From Portulaca oleracea (taxonomy: Eukaryota; Streptophyta; Magnoliopsida; Caryophyllales; Portulacaceae): DNA of 64,000 nt. The notes under the pieces are model-generated. The model did not search any database, had not been told where the DNA came from, and was given only the letters and a program-made list of their open reading frames with translations. Positions 10,943 through 23,038 of this stretch are shown here, one piece after another; within the stretch, counting starts at the first letter, position 1, and each line of letters opens with the position of its first letter. Both the position numbers and the translations under genes were made by a program. Location of the stretch: positions 18,450,001 through 18,514,000 of the forward strand of contig CM055876.1 in assembly GCA_029582165.1 (NCBI GenBank), read 5' to 3'.

Positions 10943-12406
10943 CTAGCTCCCCCTCAACTGGTCGTCCGGTTGCAGCATGCCAAGTTCCCTTCGGTTGTTA
11001 ATGAATTGCTCGGTGAAAATGTCAGCCAGTTGTTGATGAGTGGGGACAAAGTCCAGTGTAATATGACCTTTGTCAACATGATCTCTGATGAAATGATGTC
11101 GTACTTCAATGTGTTTAGTGCGAGAGTGCTGAACTGGATTTTTGGTGATTTGAATGGCACTCTTATTGTCACACTTGATGGGAATTTTTGAGAGGGTGAT
11201 CCCGAGGTCCTTTACGTGTTGTTGGATCCATAAAATTTGAGCACAGCATGCCCCTGCTGCTATGTATTCTGCTTCGACAGTGGAAAGGGCAACGACATTT
11301 TGTTTCTTGGACTGCCAGGAGATTAAGGAGAACCCAAGCATTTGGCAACCTCCAGAGGTGCTCTTTCTATCAGTCTTTGATCCAGCAAAGTCAGCATCTG
11401 TGTAGCCGACGAGGTTTAGTGTGTTGTTTCTGGGATACCATAGACCAAGATCCTTGGTACCTGCGAGATACCTTAAGATCCTTTTGACAGCAATCAAGTG
11501 AGATTGTTTGGGGGTACTTTGAAAGCGAGCACATAGACAAACACTAAACATAATATCTGGACGACTTGCAGTTAGGTAAAGTAGAGATCCTATCATGCCT
11601 CTATATTGCTTATCAGGAACGTCCTTACCTTGTAAATCCTGGTCAAGTTTTAATGTGGAGGACATTGGGGTGCTGCAGTGTTTGGCGTTCTCTAATCCAT
11701 ATTTCTTTAGAAGCTCCTTGACATACTTACTTTGGTTGAGAAAGATGCCGTCATTGTCTTGTTTGATTTGCAATCCAAGGAAGAAGCTTAGTTCTCCCAC
11801 AAGGCTCATTTCAAACTCTTTACTCATAAGGTCAGAGAATTCCTTCACTAGACATTCATTAGTAGCACCAAATATAATATCATCTACATAAACTTGAATT
11901 ATAGTAGAGCCCTGACCTGAGGTTTTGATGAAGAGAGTCTTGTCTATGAGACCTCTTGTGAATCCATTTTTAAGAAGAAACGAACTTAGCCTCTCATACC
12001 AAGCTCTGGGAGCTTGTTTCAAGCCATAAAGGGCCTTCTGAAGTCTATAAACATGAGTGTCTGAATTTTGTTCAAATCCAGGAGGTTGCTCCACATAGAC
12101 TTCTTCCTTTAGGTAACCATTTAGGAAGGCACTTTTGACATCCATCTGATATAACTTCATGTGACTTGATGCAGCATAGGCAAGTAGTATTCGAATGGCC
12201 TCAAGTCTTGCAACAGGTGCAAAGGTTTCTTCATAGTCAATGCCTTCTTCTTGGTTGTACCCTTTGGCAACTAGTCTTGCCTTGTTTCTTGTGACTGTGC
12301 CATGTTCATCTAACTTGTTACGGTAGACCCACTTTACACCAATGACTGGATGATGTGTGGGTCTTAGAACAAGTTCCCATACATTGTTGTGCTTGAATTG
12401 ATTCAA
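10943..12406 (-). pseudogene. Copia pol, reverse transcriptase and RNase H part (element 1)
   Basis: 487 aa. The RT begins near the start (N-N-V-W-E-L-V) and has the catalytic YVDDIIFG motif at about 172-179. RNase H follows, with D-A-D-F-A-G near 335 and A-L-S-T-V-E-A-E-Y near 375. Near the C-terminus the usual A-D-I-F-T-K-P-L-P segment is shortened, apparently by a small in-frame deletion. It is in the same frame as the ORF at 12724-12413 and separated from it by a single TAA. Confidence 0.92.
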
Positions 12407-12412
12407 TTCTTC

Positions 12413-14188
12413 TTACATAGCTAGGATCCAGTTGCTATCCTTTAGAGCCTCTTCAGGCCCTTTAGGTTCAATCTGAGACACAAACGCATGAAAGGCACAA
12501 AAGTTTCTAAGAGAGGATCGAGTTCTAATACCTGTCTCCAGACCAGAAAGGAGGTTGTCGGCTGGATGAGCAGGTTTGAATCTAAAGGTCCTTGTGGATT
12601 CCTCAATGTTCTGTTGTGCGTCATTAATCGGTTGAGGAATCTCTGTCGATGAAGGGCCTTGTCCTTCATCGGAGGAGTGTTCTTGTTCAGTGCCTGAGGA
12701 AGGATCTTGTTCTTCCTCGTGCAAAGGTCCTTAGGTCTCAATTTCCTCATCTTCTGAATTTGATTGTAAGGTGTTATCTGGATGAGGTTCTTCATTTTGT
12801 TGGTGAGGACCTTGTTGATACTTACGGGGAAGGTCCTCGTTATCATCATCTTGATGGATCTGGAATTTGGTGGAGGTCCTTTCTGATGGAGTGGTGGAAG
12901 TTTCGTCGAAGATGACATGAATTGATTCTTCCACTTTTCTGGATGCTTTGATGTAGACTCTATAAGCTTTGCTGGTTAATGAGTAACCAACCAAAATACC
13001 TTCTTCACTTCTAGGTTCAAATTTGCTTAAGGCCTTCTTGCCATTATAGTGAACGAAGCATTTGCATCCAATGGCCTTGAGATGAGCTACATTTGGTGTT
13101 TTACCTTTGAACAGCTCATAGGGTGTTTTCTTCATGAAGGATCTTATGGTACATCTGTTGAGAATATAATTTGAAGCATTTATAATTTCAGCCCAGAGAA
13201 AGAGAGGTAGATTATTCTCACAGATGATTGTTCTGGCCATATTTTCCAGCGTGCGGTTCTTCCTTTCAACCACACCATTCTGCTGTGGTGTCCTTGGGGC
13301 AGAGAAACTATGTGTAACCCCTTCTTGATCACAGAATTTTCCAAATTGATCTCGATTATCAAATTCTCTTCCATGATCTGTTCTTATAGACACCAGATTG
13401 AGTCCTGTAAGGACCTTGAGTTGCCTGTATAATTTCTCAAATTCTGGGTAGGCTTCTGTCTTATCCTTCAAAAATAAAACCCAGGTAAATCTAGAATAAT
13501 CATCAATAATAACTAGTATGTATGAACGTCCTCCTAGACTTTTGTATGGAATAGGTCCACAGAGGTCCATATGTAACAATTCTAGACATCTAGAGGTGGT
13601 TACTTGAGATACAGGCTTGAAGGATGCCCTGGTCTGTTTTCCTCTAGTACATGCATCACATACCTTGTCACGAATGAAATTTTGAGGTGGTAGTCCTCTA
13701 ACTAGGCCTAGATGTTTTAGCTTTTGAAGGGTTTTCATGTTCATATGTCCTAATCTACGATGCCATAACCAGGTTTCATCTGATGCAACTCTAAGACAGG
13801 TAAGGTCCTTGGTCATATGCTCACTGAGGTCAATAACATACACATTGTTCATACGATGACCTTTAAGGACTATTTCATGAGATTCCTTTTCTACGACACA
13901 TGAGTTCTTATTGAACCAAACTTTATAACCTTTATCACAAAACTGAGAAATACTTAACAGATTGTATTCTAAACCTTCTACATAATATACATCATTTATA
14001 CAGTTGGTTGAATCCTTACCGACCTTGCCGACTCCAAGGATCTTCCCTTGGCTTTTGTCTCCAAACGTTACCTTCCCACTTCTGATCCCTTTGAGTTCTC
14101 TGAATTTGGTTGGATCCCCAGTCATGTGTCTTGAGCATCCGCTGTCCAAATACCAGAGGTCGTTGTGAGCCCTGAGGCATACCTGCAC
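12413..14188 (-). pseudogene. Copia pol, protease and integrase part (element 1)
   Basis: The open frame 14188-12731 (485 aa) starts with the aspartic protease site L-W-Y-L-D-S-G (D at about residue 15). The GAG-pre-integrase/HHCC region (H-R-R-L-G-H-M-N to C-D-A-C) is near 143-185, and the integrase catalytic D, D and E are near 209, 270 and 305. A TAA at 12733-12731 interrupts it. The frame continues as 12724-12413 (acidic linker then the start of the RT region) and is stopped again by TAA at 12415-12413. Intact members of the family encode all of this as one polyprotein. Confidence 0.9.
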
Positions 14189-15714
14189 TGAAGGACATTA
14201 TACCTTTCTTTGGACCTTGAGGTTTATGAAGGGTTTCTTTGTTTGAGGGAATTGATCTGTTGGGTTGCTTCTTTGGAACCCACTTTGCCTTGGTTTTTCG
14301 TTTTGGTATAGGTGTGGGTTTATGAGTAGGTAAGGTTTCTGGATCAGTTCTGGGTGAACCAGGTTTATCTGTAGAGGTTTTCTTCTCAGGATTTATGGTC
14401 AAATGAACTTGGTCTATTTCTTGATTCAAAATGGAGTTCAGCTGTTTTCGGTTCTGTATCATTTCATTTCTCATGCTGATATTATCAGAGGTAAGGTTTT
14501 TGATTATCTCCATTTGGGTTTCTATGGTTTTGGAGTTTGTTTCAGCAATTCTAGTGAGGTATTGTACTTTGTCAGTGAGGGTTGTAATGTAGTCAAGCAG
14601 ATTTAGCAATCTTGGTTTCAAATTGTGTGAAGGACATTTCAGAAAGAGATCTGTAAATACCTCATCACTGTCATTTATCTCTGTTTCATCTGCTTGTGTT
14701 TTATGCGTCCTTTGCCATGAGACAAAAATTTGCAATCTCCTCAGATTCACTTTCACTGCCTTCACTTTCGCTCCATGTGGCAACCATAGCTTTGCTGTCT
14801 GACCTTTTTCCTCTGAGGTCGCTTTGTTCCTTGACTTTCTTTACATAAGGACATTCTCTGACCAAGTGATCTGTAGCACCACAAGCAAAGCATTTGTATT
14901 CATTATCATCCTTGGTTAGTGTTTTACCTTTGGGTGAAGGTCGTTTGGATGATGACTCTCTTAGGTAACCACGGAATCTGAGATTTCTTCTGTATAGTCG
15001 TTTGAATCCTTTGGCTAGCATGGCCATGGTTTCTTCATCCTCATCCTCTGATTCATCTTCTGGTTCCTTGGTGCTTTTGAGGGCAATGTCCTTGATCTGA
15101 TTTCTTTCGGGCAGTCGTATCTCATAGGCAAGGAGTTTTCCTATCAGCTCTTCAAGCTTCATGGTTTCCAGATTTTGAGCTTCTTCAATGGCAGTTACCT
15201 TGGAACCCCATTTGTGCTCAGGCAAGCATTGAAGGATCTTGTTCATCTGCTCTTCATCTGTGTATGTTTTCCCGAGAGATTTGAGATGGTTGATTATGGC
15301 ACTGAATCTTTTGAACATAGATTCAATGGATTCATTTTCTTCCATCTTGAAGCCTTCATACTTTTGAACAAGCAAGTTGATCTTGGTCTTCTTTACTTGA
15401 TTTGTTCCTTCATAGGTGGTGACCAAGTAGTCCCATATCTGTTAGTTTGTATCAAAATTTGACACCCTTTCAAACTCATTAGAATTAAGACTACAAATTA
15501 AAAGATAATGAGCATGAGTATTCTTTTCGCTCGCTCTTTTTCTTCTCGTATACTCGGATCTTGGTTTGTCACTTGCTCCATCTTGGCGTCTTCGAGGTGT
15601 AGGATAATTTCCTTCCCTGACTATGTCCCAAATGTCCTCATCTTGATTTCTCAAGAAGATTTCCATTTGGCGCTTCCATACTCGATAGTTGTCACTGTCA
15701 AGAAAGGTGATCAT
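14016..15714 (-). pseudogene. Copia gag and gag-protease linker (element 1)
   Basis: Gag begins near 15714 or slightly upstream in another frame, and has the UBN2-like region D-N-Y-R-V-W-K-R-Q-M. A TAA at 15444-15442 interrupts it and the same frame resumes. The second part (15426-14701, 241 aa) has a zinc knuckle C-F-A-C-G-A-T-D-H-L-V-R-E-C at residues 179-192 and an acidic tail. A frameshift near 14720-14780 leads to the 255-aa frame 14783-14016, a coiled-coil and basic linker. A further frameshift near 14160-14190 leads into the protease. Confidence 0.88.
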
Positions 15715-15806
15715 TCCATGAACGTCCTTGGCTTAAATCACCCATGTTGTGATCTCCCATGATCTTTGCCACAGAGCGGTTAGTCTCTGACTTTTCAGTG
15801 GACCAA

Positions 15807-15818
15807 GCTCTGATACCA
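15807..15818 (-). other. Primer-binding site of Sirevirus-like element 1
   Basis: GCTCTGATACCA in plus orientation, complementary to the 3' end of tRNA-iMet, two bases from the 5' LTR. Confidence 0.92.
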
Positions 15819-15820
15819 AT

Positions 15821-16826
15821 TGAAAGAACCCTAGAGGGGGGGGGGGGGGGTGAATAGGGTTATTGAATTTTTCTGCACAAATCACAACTTGACAAGGACG
15901 TTAGGGTCTCAGTCTAAACAGACTGAGAACTTCCTTTACGCAGAGTAAGAATAGAGTAAGTAAAGGACAATATATATATGAACTGAATAACCTCCTTTTA
16001 TTGTATAGATCAGAAAGATGACCCAAAGTAAATGACCTTAGGTCTTACAGAGAACCAAGCGCCTTACAATGGACGCTTCTTATTTGCGACAAGGGCCTTC
16101 ACAGTGAGATATCTCAACTGTCTTACAGAGAAGGGCCTTTGCAGCAGTTATCGTATCAGGACTGAAATCCCCAAAGGCAAATGTCCTTAGGGTTTCAGAT
16201 TAACCCAGAATTCTTCAATCAATTTCTGGGCAATTACACGTTTCTCAGAATTTCTCACACACCAAGATCAATTTGGTGTTTACACAACTTGAATCCTAAT
16301 TCCGTCTAGGATTCAACTATGAAAGTCTAACACACTCTAATTCCGTTTAGAATTGCTAGCACTTTCACACTCAAAAACTCACTCAAACACAAGACACTTC
16401 TTTGTTTGAACGCTCGATAACTTCCGTGGTATCGAATACTTTTCTTCACTTTGGATGCGTCTATTTATGCTGCGTTGCTGGGTCTTGTATCCGTTGAAGA
16501 TAGCTTCCATTTTTGTCTTGATTTCCTTCCGCAGTTGTGCTTCCATCTTTGGTCGAGATCTACAGAGGGTCCTTTCCTTTTTCTGTCCTTGATTTTATCC
16601 TGCAATATCACAAGTGGGATAAGTGAACTGGTTTACATAATAGAAAAGGAATATGGAGATTCTTGCCAAAGAAGAACAACTTCCCTGATTGATTTTCGAC
16701 ACTTTGTCTTTCACTTCAAAACCTGCTGTGCTGTGTAAATGTCCTTCGTAGGCAGACGTCCTTTGCTTTATTTCCAAAAGTCGCAGACAGACGTCCTTTG
16801 CTTCATTCTCAATTGGGGTTTCTTCA
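15821..16826 (-). repeat. 5' LTR of the Sirevirus-like element 1
   Basis: 1006 bp, identical by eye to 7909-8909 apart from five extra G in the poly-G run (about 15836-15850). The TATA-like motif is at 16462-16469 (minus). Confidence 0.95.
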
Positions 16827-17065
16827 TGTACCAATGAGAGTGTGTTTGACCAAGAAATTATTATTGTAGTTGTATTCTAGTGGTCCCATTTAAATTGTTA
16901 TAGTATTCTAGTAGTCCCATTGATATACTTATCTTATTTTGGTGGTCTCATTTCATAGCTGATTATGTTCTGGTGGTCTGAATTATTGGTCAAACACACT
17001 CTCGTCGGTCCATGTCAGCAAACCACCGAGTCACCACCCTCTAACTCGGCAGCGTCCCACTACAT

Positions 17066-17888
17066 TGTTGGAAATATTTCAAGAGTATAAGAGGATTATA
17101 TAGCATAAGGAATCGTGTGGAACAAGTATAATGATCATATATAAGATAAACATCAAGAATATGATCAACACGGATGAGTTTGAGACCAACACGGATCGTG
17201 TAGGTCTCCAGAGAGCAAGAAAAACCATCATGGGATCAACACAGGTCGTGTTGAGGCAACACGGACCGTGTTGCATTCAACACGGACCGTGTTGCATTCA
17301 ACACAGACCGTGTTGATCCAACACGGACCGTGTTGGAATCCAGAATGTGTTTTTAATGCTAACGACTATATAATCTTGAGTATTAAGTTTATAATATCAA
17401 TATTAAGCTCGGTATTAAGATCCAACAACTATATTATCATGACCAAGTCAAAGGTCTTGATTCTCCATTAAGGACCTTAATTACACCTTTGACTAAGGGA
17501 TGTAATTAGGGTTGGATTATGTGTGGAAGTCTCCTATAAATAAGAGACATTCCCAAGCCATTTGAGATGAACACAAGTATCTATTCTATTCTATAATCAC
17601 ATCCTCTCAAATATAGACTACAGCTATACTTGAGAGAATCAAGTGAGAAACCTATGTCTTGAGTGCAACAAGAGCTAAGTTTTATCCCTTTAAACATTTA
17701 CGGTACAGTAAATAGTTCTTAAGGAAAATGAGTACGAGGTCATGACTCTTAGCATTATCCAAACAAGTCAAGTTAACCATTTGGTTATTAAGTTCAATCT
17801 CCGTCTTGTCATATGTACCGCTAGAAGATCAAGATACCAAGAGAAGATGATGAAGATTCAAGCCGTTGTCAAACATCATTTTCCAACA
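17066..17888 (+). repeat. 5' LTR of the LARD
   Basis: 823 bp. A TATA box CTATAAATAAG is at 17534-17544. It contains five 17-bp palindromic units related to CAACACGGACCGTGTTG at 17237, 17257, 17278, 17299 and 17319. Confidence 0.9.
17237..17335. repeat. Array of five 17-bp palindromes in the LARD 5' LTR
   Basis: Units at 17237-17253, 17257-17273, 17278-17294, 17299-17315 and 17319-17335, spaced 20-21 bp. Three are perfect copies of CAACACGGACCGTGTTG. The partner LTR has only two units (22297-22313 and 22317-22333), which accounts for exactly the 63-bp length difference between the LTRs. Two-turn spacing of palindromes upstream of the TATA box would suit a dimeric DNA-binding factor; that is inference. 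Confidence 0.85.
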
Positions 17889-20800
17889 ATCTTAAGAACT
17901 ATTTTACGAGACAAGATTGGAGGAGGCTAAGAGTACATTGGACATCCAAGATTCAAGAGGGATTACAAAGATAAGTAATTTATATTTTACAAGTTTATTA
18001 GTATCAATTTTCATATAAGTTTATTAAGTTTTATTGAACAAGTTTAATGATTAAAAGTCTATTAATCATTTGTTTATCTATATGTGTTTTATATAGATAA
18101 GAAATTGATACATAAAAGTGGCAATACAAGCACAAGATCTTGATGTTCATGATGGGAATTGTTGCATGATTATGCAAAGAGGTTTACATGGATTAAGGGC
18201 AAGGTAACAACAAGTCATTTACAAGGAGGTCAAAGGTAATTAAGTTGTTGTTTATTTGGGGGTTATATGCATGTGCATTGACCATGTTGAAGTTGCCTCT
18301 TAATTTTATCAAGTTAATACCAATGGCATGAATGTGTTTTACTACCTTTGACATGTTTAATTGGTTTATAAGAATTTCCATTAAGGATAAGTGTATTGAA
18401 ATTCCATGATAAGGTAGTTGTTGAAGGATGGTGCAAAGAAAAAATCAAAATAAGTATCTATATATTTATTTATTTATATATTATTAAGTGTACCATTGAA
18501 CATTGAACACCTACATAAGTTACAAGTTTATTTTAGCCATATGTTTTAAGTTGGCTATGATATTAAGTTACATGGAAGTTTCATACTAGTAATAAGGATG
18601 AGATTGTCATTAAGATATTCCTTGGTTGGATGTTTTAAGTTACAAGTTTTTAAGGGGTTTAATGTGGAAATTCATCGTAGCAAGATTATATTTTGCTTCT
18701 TATAAGCTGAATTTTTCCATGTTTATTCACATGTTCAAGTATCATCAAGTTTATTCCGCCTATTGCTTTGATATTAATCTAAAGGATGAGTACAAGTTGT
18801 TTAGACATTTTATTAATATCATGATTGGAAATTTGTTCCATGTTTATAAGTGATAGGTATGAGTGCTTTCATGATTAAAGTTTTACCTATTGTTATTCAA
18901 GTATTGTTTAATAGCATGATTTTTAAGTTAATTTTATGATTAAATTTGAAGCATGAAAATAGAATATAAGTATTGGCAAAAGTATTATATTTTTAATTTA
19001 TAAGTTGCCATGAAATTCTATTTGGTTATCTCAAGTTTATGATTCTATTCTTGATTATTACAATGAGTTTATGCAATTGAAAGTCAAATATGATTTTGTT
19101 ATTAAGATAGACTTTGCATATAAGTGTAATTTTTATGAGAATTATTTGAATGCATACAAGTGACTTGTTTATTGTCTTAAGAAATCCACTATAAGTTATG
19201 TGTGCATTAAGGTTCAAATTTCTATTATTATCATGAGTATATGTTTATGCTTATAAGTATTGTAATAAGAAAAGCATAATAAGATTATTATTATCATTAT
19301 TTTACAAGTACATATATATGTGATTATATATGTGGATAAGTTATTGGCAACATTATGTGGTTATTAAGATGAAATAGCAAGTTTGTGTACAAGAAGCCAT
19401 ATAAATAATTATATATGAGAAATCATATGTGATTTATTTTGTACAATTAAGTTTGTAAATGGCTAATATAATTTCCTAACTATTGGAAATTTAAGAGTAC
19501 ACAAGTAAATAAGAAAGACAAAGGATTAATCATGTTTATATGATTAATGGTATGTATAAATATAAGGTACATATACACAAGTTGTCTAGGCTATTTCAAA
19601 ATATTATTAAGTATACATAATATGGATTCAAGTATGTGAATTCATGATATGTATAAATTTGATAAGAAAGCTTTCTCTGCTTATAAGATGTTGCATAAGT
19701 ATAAGATGTTGCATAAGTAAGAACACATGATTATTTCTAACAAGTTGAACCTATAAGATTATTTGGCTAATTTTCTTAGCTAATTATGCAAAGAAAATTT
19801 CATATGTTTTGTCTTTGTACTAAGTTTAAGTCGAGTATGAAATTTATTTAAGTGTTGACTTTCATGCATATTTACAAGTATCTTGTCATGTGATTCATGT
19901 TTATGAATGTTTATAGAGTTTTATGATTTATTCAAGCATGCCAAGAGGATTTAAGTTTTGGTTGTTTGATTAAAATAAGTATATACTCTATGTTGTTTAT
20001 GACATGACAAGTTTAAGAATAATCACTTGATCATATAAGTGTTTAAGGCAATTTTGCTTGTTTTTCTAAGTGCAAAATTGATTCATGTGATTATATGGGT
20101 ACGTAGAATCATAAGTTGTTTATTTCCTTTTATTAATGGAAATATAAGTAGACAAGAACATGCTTTATTCTTGATATGAAAATATGAGTAAAGTTTTATT
20201 CACTAATATTGTGTCTACAAGTTTGATCATGCTAGTAAGCTTAAGTATGTTATATTTTACTACATGTACTTGCTACTATGTTCTTAGGTAATGTAAGTTA
20301 TTCATAAGTGACATGGACATAAACTTATCTACATGTTTGATTGTTGTAAGCTTCTCATGATATTCAATCATATTTTAATATGATAAGAGTTTATTAAGAT
20401 TTATGCAAGTTCACTATAAGATAAATTTCTTTATGAAATAAGTGAATGGATTGCATAAGATATATGAGAAGATTTCATACTTTTGTATGGTTTATGTGTC
20501 AATATGTATATGTTTACATAAATGTATTCATTGAGTAACGACATATGAAAATCAAACATGATTAGAAAAGTATAAGATTGAACATGATTACTCATTTGTT
20601 TTAGTGTATTCATAAATATAAGTTGATATATGTTTGTCCTTGTTAAAATTTTCAAGTTTATAAGAGCATGTATAGAATATAAGGAAGGTTTCATGAGGAA
20701 TTATGCATACTTGTGATAGGCTATAATTCATGATTATGGAAATGGTTATTTTGATGTTTTACAAGTTCATAAAGTTTAATTTATGAGGTTTCCGGATAAT

Positions 20801-21198
20801 CATGATTGAGAATGATCTATGTTGTTTGTATAAGTTGAGTATGCATATATCAAGTTTATTTGCTACATAAGAAATGTATAATTTTTGTACATTTGATTAC
20901 TCTAAATTCATGATGATATATCTATATCAATGAATTTAGTAATGATAAAGTTTAAGTATTATGTTTAAGTCTTCATAGCTATATGCTTTGAAGGGTGAAC
21001 TTAAACATAAGAGGAGAGCATATAACCATGGTAATGTGATGGTTTAATTATATACTTGGTAGTATACTCTACAACTCAACAAGATAATCATTCATGATTA
21101 TGAATCATTGTTTATTCAATGAGTTAAAGTTATAAGTTCAAGTATGTAGCAAATGATTGAGATGTAATGGTTTAATTACATATAAGTTGGAAATTCAA

Positions 21199-21276
<78 letters not shown>

Positions 21277-22126
21277 CAAAGGTTAAGTGGTTTATCAAGT
21301 GCGAGGTTATCTTATTCACAAGTTTGTTTCCATGGTTCTTTGGATGATAAACATATAAGAGGATTCATATCAAGTTTACACATGGTATAGAGTGATTATA
21401 TCCAAAAATAATATGATGATTTATGCATATTATGGTGAGGATATTCTTATTAAGGCCATGGTAAAGATATAATTGTATATCTAGTGGACCTTGTTGTTAG
21501 AGATGGGTTAAGTAGCCTAAATATCTACTACTTCACAACAATGACTCAACTTTACGAATTGGAATACCACCAATTTCTAAAGTTCAAATGAGTACGAAGT
21601 TGTCTAAAGTAGTAGGAAGCATCGATTTTATACATCTCAGGTTACGTGATGCTTAATATCTGTAATGACAAGAGGTTGAGTGGTGACACTCTTAATAGAC
21701 TTTGGGGAGCCTAATTACAGGGGCGGTAAATTCCAAATACTACCTATGTAAGTGTAATGTGTGGCCGCATAAAGGAACTATGGGCTAAAGTTCTGAAACA
21801 CTTACTAAGGATAAAGACACAAGGCCGGATAATAATGTCAAAGTTTTAGCACTTAAGATTTAAAAACAAACGTATGTGTATTACGAGTATAGTTGATCAA
21901 TATAAATCCAAAGTTCAAAGACATGTCTACTTTGTGATTTGGATTCAATCTTGGCTTGTATATACTAAGTGAAAAGTTCAAAGAGCAATCTACTTTTCAT
22001 TATGTATATGTTTGTGGGTTTCTCGGGTGATTACAAGTTAAGATATATCTCAAATGGCGGGGGTGTTAACTCCTTAAGTAAAGTTATTTCAAGGGTTTTT
22101 ACATACTCTTGAAATAGCGGGGGATT
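17889..22126 (+). other. Non-coding interior of the LARD
   Basis: AT-rich, with frequent ataagt/caagttta words and no long ORF; the longest frames (about 60-87 codons) show no similarity I recognise. A (TA)n tract lies at 21204-21273. The last ~600 bases (about 21490-22125) are less AT-rich. Nothing here resembles gag or pol. Confidence 0.7.
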
Positions 22127-22886
22127 GTTGGAAATATTTCAAGAGTATAAGAGGATTATATAGCATAAGGAATCGTGTGGAACAAGTATAAGGATCATAT
22201 ATAGGATAAACATCAAGAATATGATCAACACAGATGAGTTTGAGACCAACACGGATCGTGTAGGTCTCCAGAGAGCAAGAAAAACCATCCTGGGATCAAC
22301 ACGGGCCGTGTTGAGGCAACACGGACCGTGTTGGAATCCAGAATGTGTTTTTAATGCTAACGGCTATATAATCTTGAGTATTAAGTTTATAATATCAATA
22401 TTAAGCTCGGTATTAAGATCCAACAGCTATATTATCATGACCTAGTCAAAGGTCTTGATTCTCCATTAAGGACCTTAATTACACCTTTGACTAAGGGATG
22501 TAATTAGGGTTGGATTATGTGTGGAAGTCTCCTATAAATAAGAGACATTCCCAAGCCATTTAAGATGAACACAAGTATCTATTCTATTCTATAATCACAT
22601 TCTCTCAAATATAGACTGCAGCTATACTTGAGCGAATCAAGTGAGAAACCTATGTCTTGAGTGCAACAAGAGCTAAGTTTTATCCCTTTAAACATTTACG
22701 GTACAGTAAATAGTTCTTAAGGAAAATGAGTACGAGGTCATGACTCTTAGCATTATCCAAACAAGTCAAGTTAACCATTTGGTTATTAAGTTCAATCTCC
22801 ATCTTTTCATATGTACCGCTAGAAGATCAAGATACCAAGAGAAGATGTTGAAGATTCAAGCCGTTGTCAAACATCATTTTCCAACA
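22127..22886 (+). repeat. 3' LTR of the LARD
   Basis: 760 bp, closely similar to 17066-17888 but with two rather than five palindromic units. The TATA box is at 22532-22542. Confidence 0.9.
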
Positions 22887-22989
22887 TACAATACAATTTT
22901 AGTTTCTTTTGGACCACCAGAATACAAATCGATAGTAGGGATTATTGCTGTCCAATTTGTAAAAGTTGGGATTATTATAATCCAATTTT

Positions 22990-23038
<49 letters not shown>

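Larger units (their letters stand above)
7909..16826 (-). mobile_element. Sirevirus-like Ty1/copia element, very recent insertion
   Basis: The element is 8.9 kb and reads on the minus strand. LTRs lie at 7909-8909 and 15821-16826, with target duplication TGTAC at 7904-7908 and 16827-16831. The primer-binding site (initiator Met type) is at 15807-15818. The internal order is gag, protease, integrase, RT, RNase H, which is the copia order, followed by an extra ORF (9152-10321) between pol and the 3' LTR. Length, LTR size of about 1 kb, extra ORF and repeated polypurine tracts fit the Sirevirus group. The LTRs differ, as far as I can see, only in a poly-G run (10 against 15), so the insertion is young. 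The gag-pol frame nevertheless has three in-frame stops and two frameshifts. Confidence 0.95.
17066..22886 (+). mobile_element. LARD-type non-autonomous LTR retrotransposon
   Basis: LTRs lie at 17066-17888 and 22127-22886, beginning TGTTGGAAA and ending TTTTCCAACA. The flanking 5-mers are TACAT (17061-17065) and TACAA (22887-22891), a target duplication with one mismatch. It sits inside the Mutator-type MITE: joining the flanks restores the MITE arm. A purine tract agcggggga lies at 22117-22125 before the right LTR, giving plus orientation. I see no primer-binding site of the usual Met type. The 4.2-kb interior has no gag or pol. Confidence 0.88.
7751..22991. mobile_element. Mutator-type MITE split by two nested LTR retrotransposons
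   Basis: The left terminal arm (7751-7860) and right arm (22887-22991) are inverted repeats of each other, starting GGAAAATTGG and ending CCAATTTTCC. Each is flanked outside by (TA)n. An inner inverted pair, the segment at 7862-7908 and its complement at 17010-17055, both containing ccaccgagtcacc, forms the hairpin centre. Removing the copia element (7909-16831 with one target copy) and the LARD (17066-22891 with one target copy) leaves a MITE of roughly 0.5 kb. It has no coding capacity. Confidence 0.85.

Noticed and set aside
15807..15818. GCTCTGATACCA words (also at 6167, 25724, 29426, 30376) as possible tRNA gene ends
   Set aside because: No cloverleaf upstream; each sits beside an LTR, so they are primer-binding sites.
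17237..17335. Regularly spaced palindromes as a CRISPR-like array
   Set aside because: Spacers are only 3-5 bases, the host is a plant, and the array is part of an LTR.
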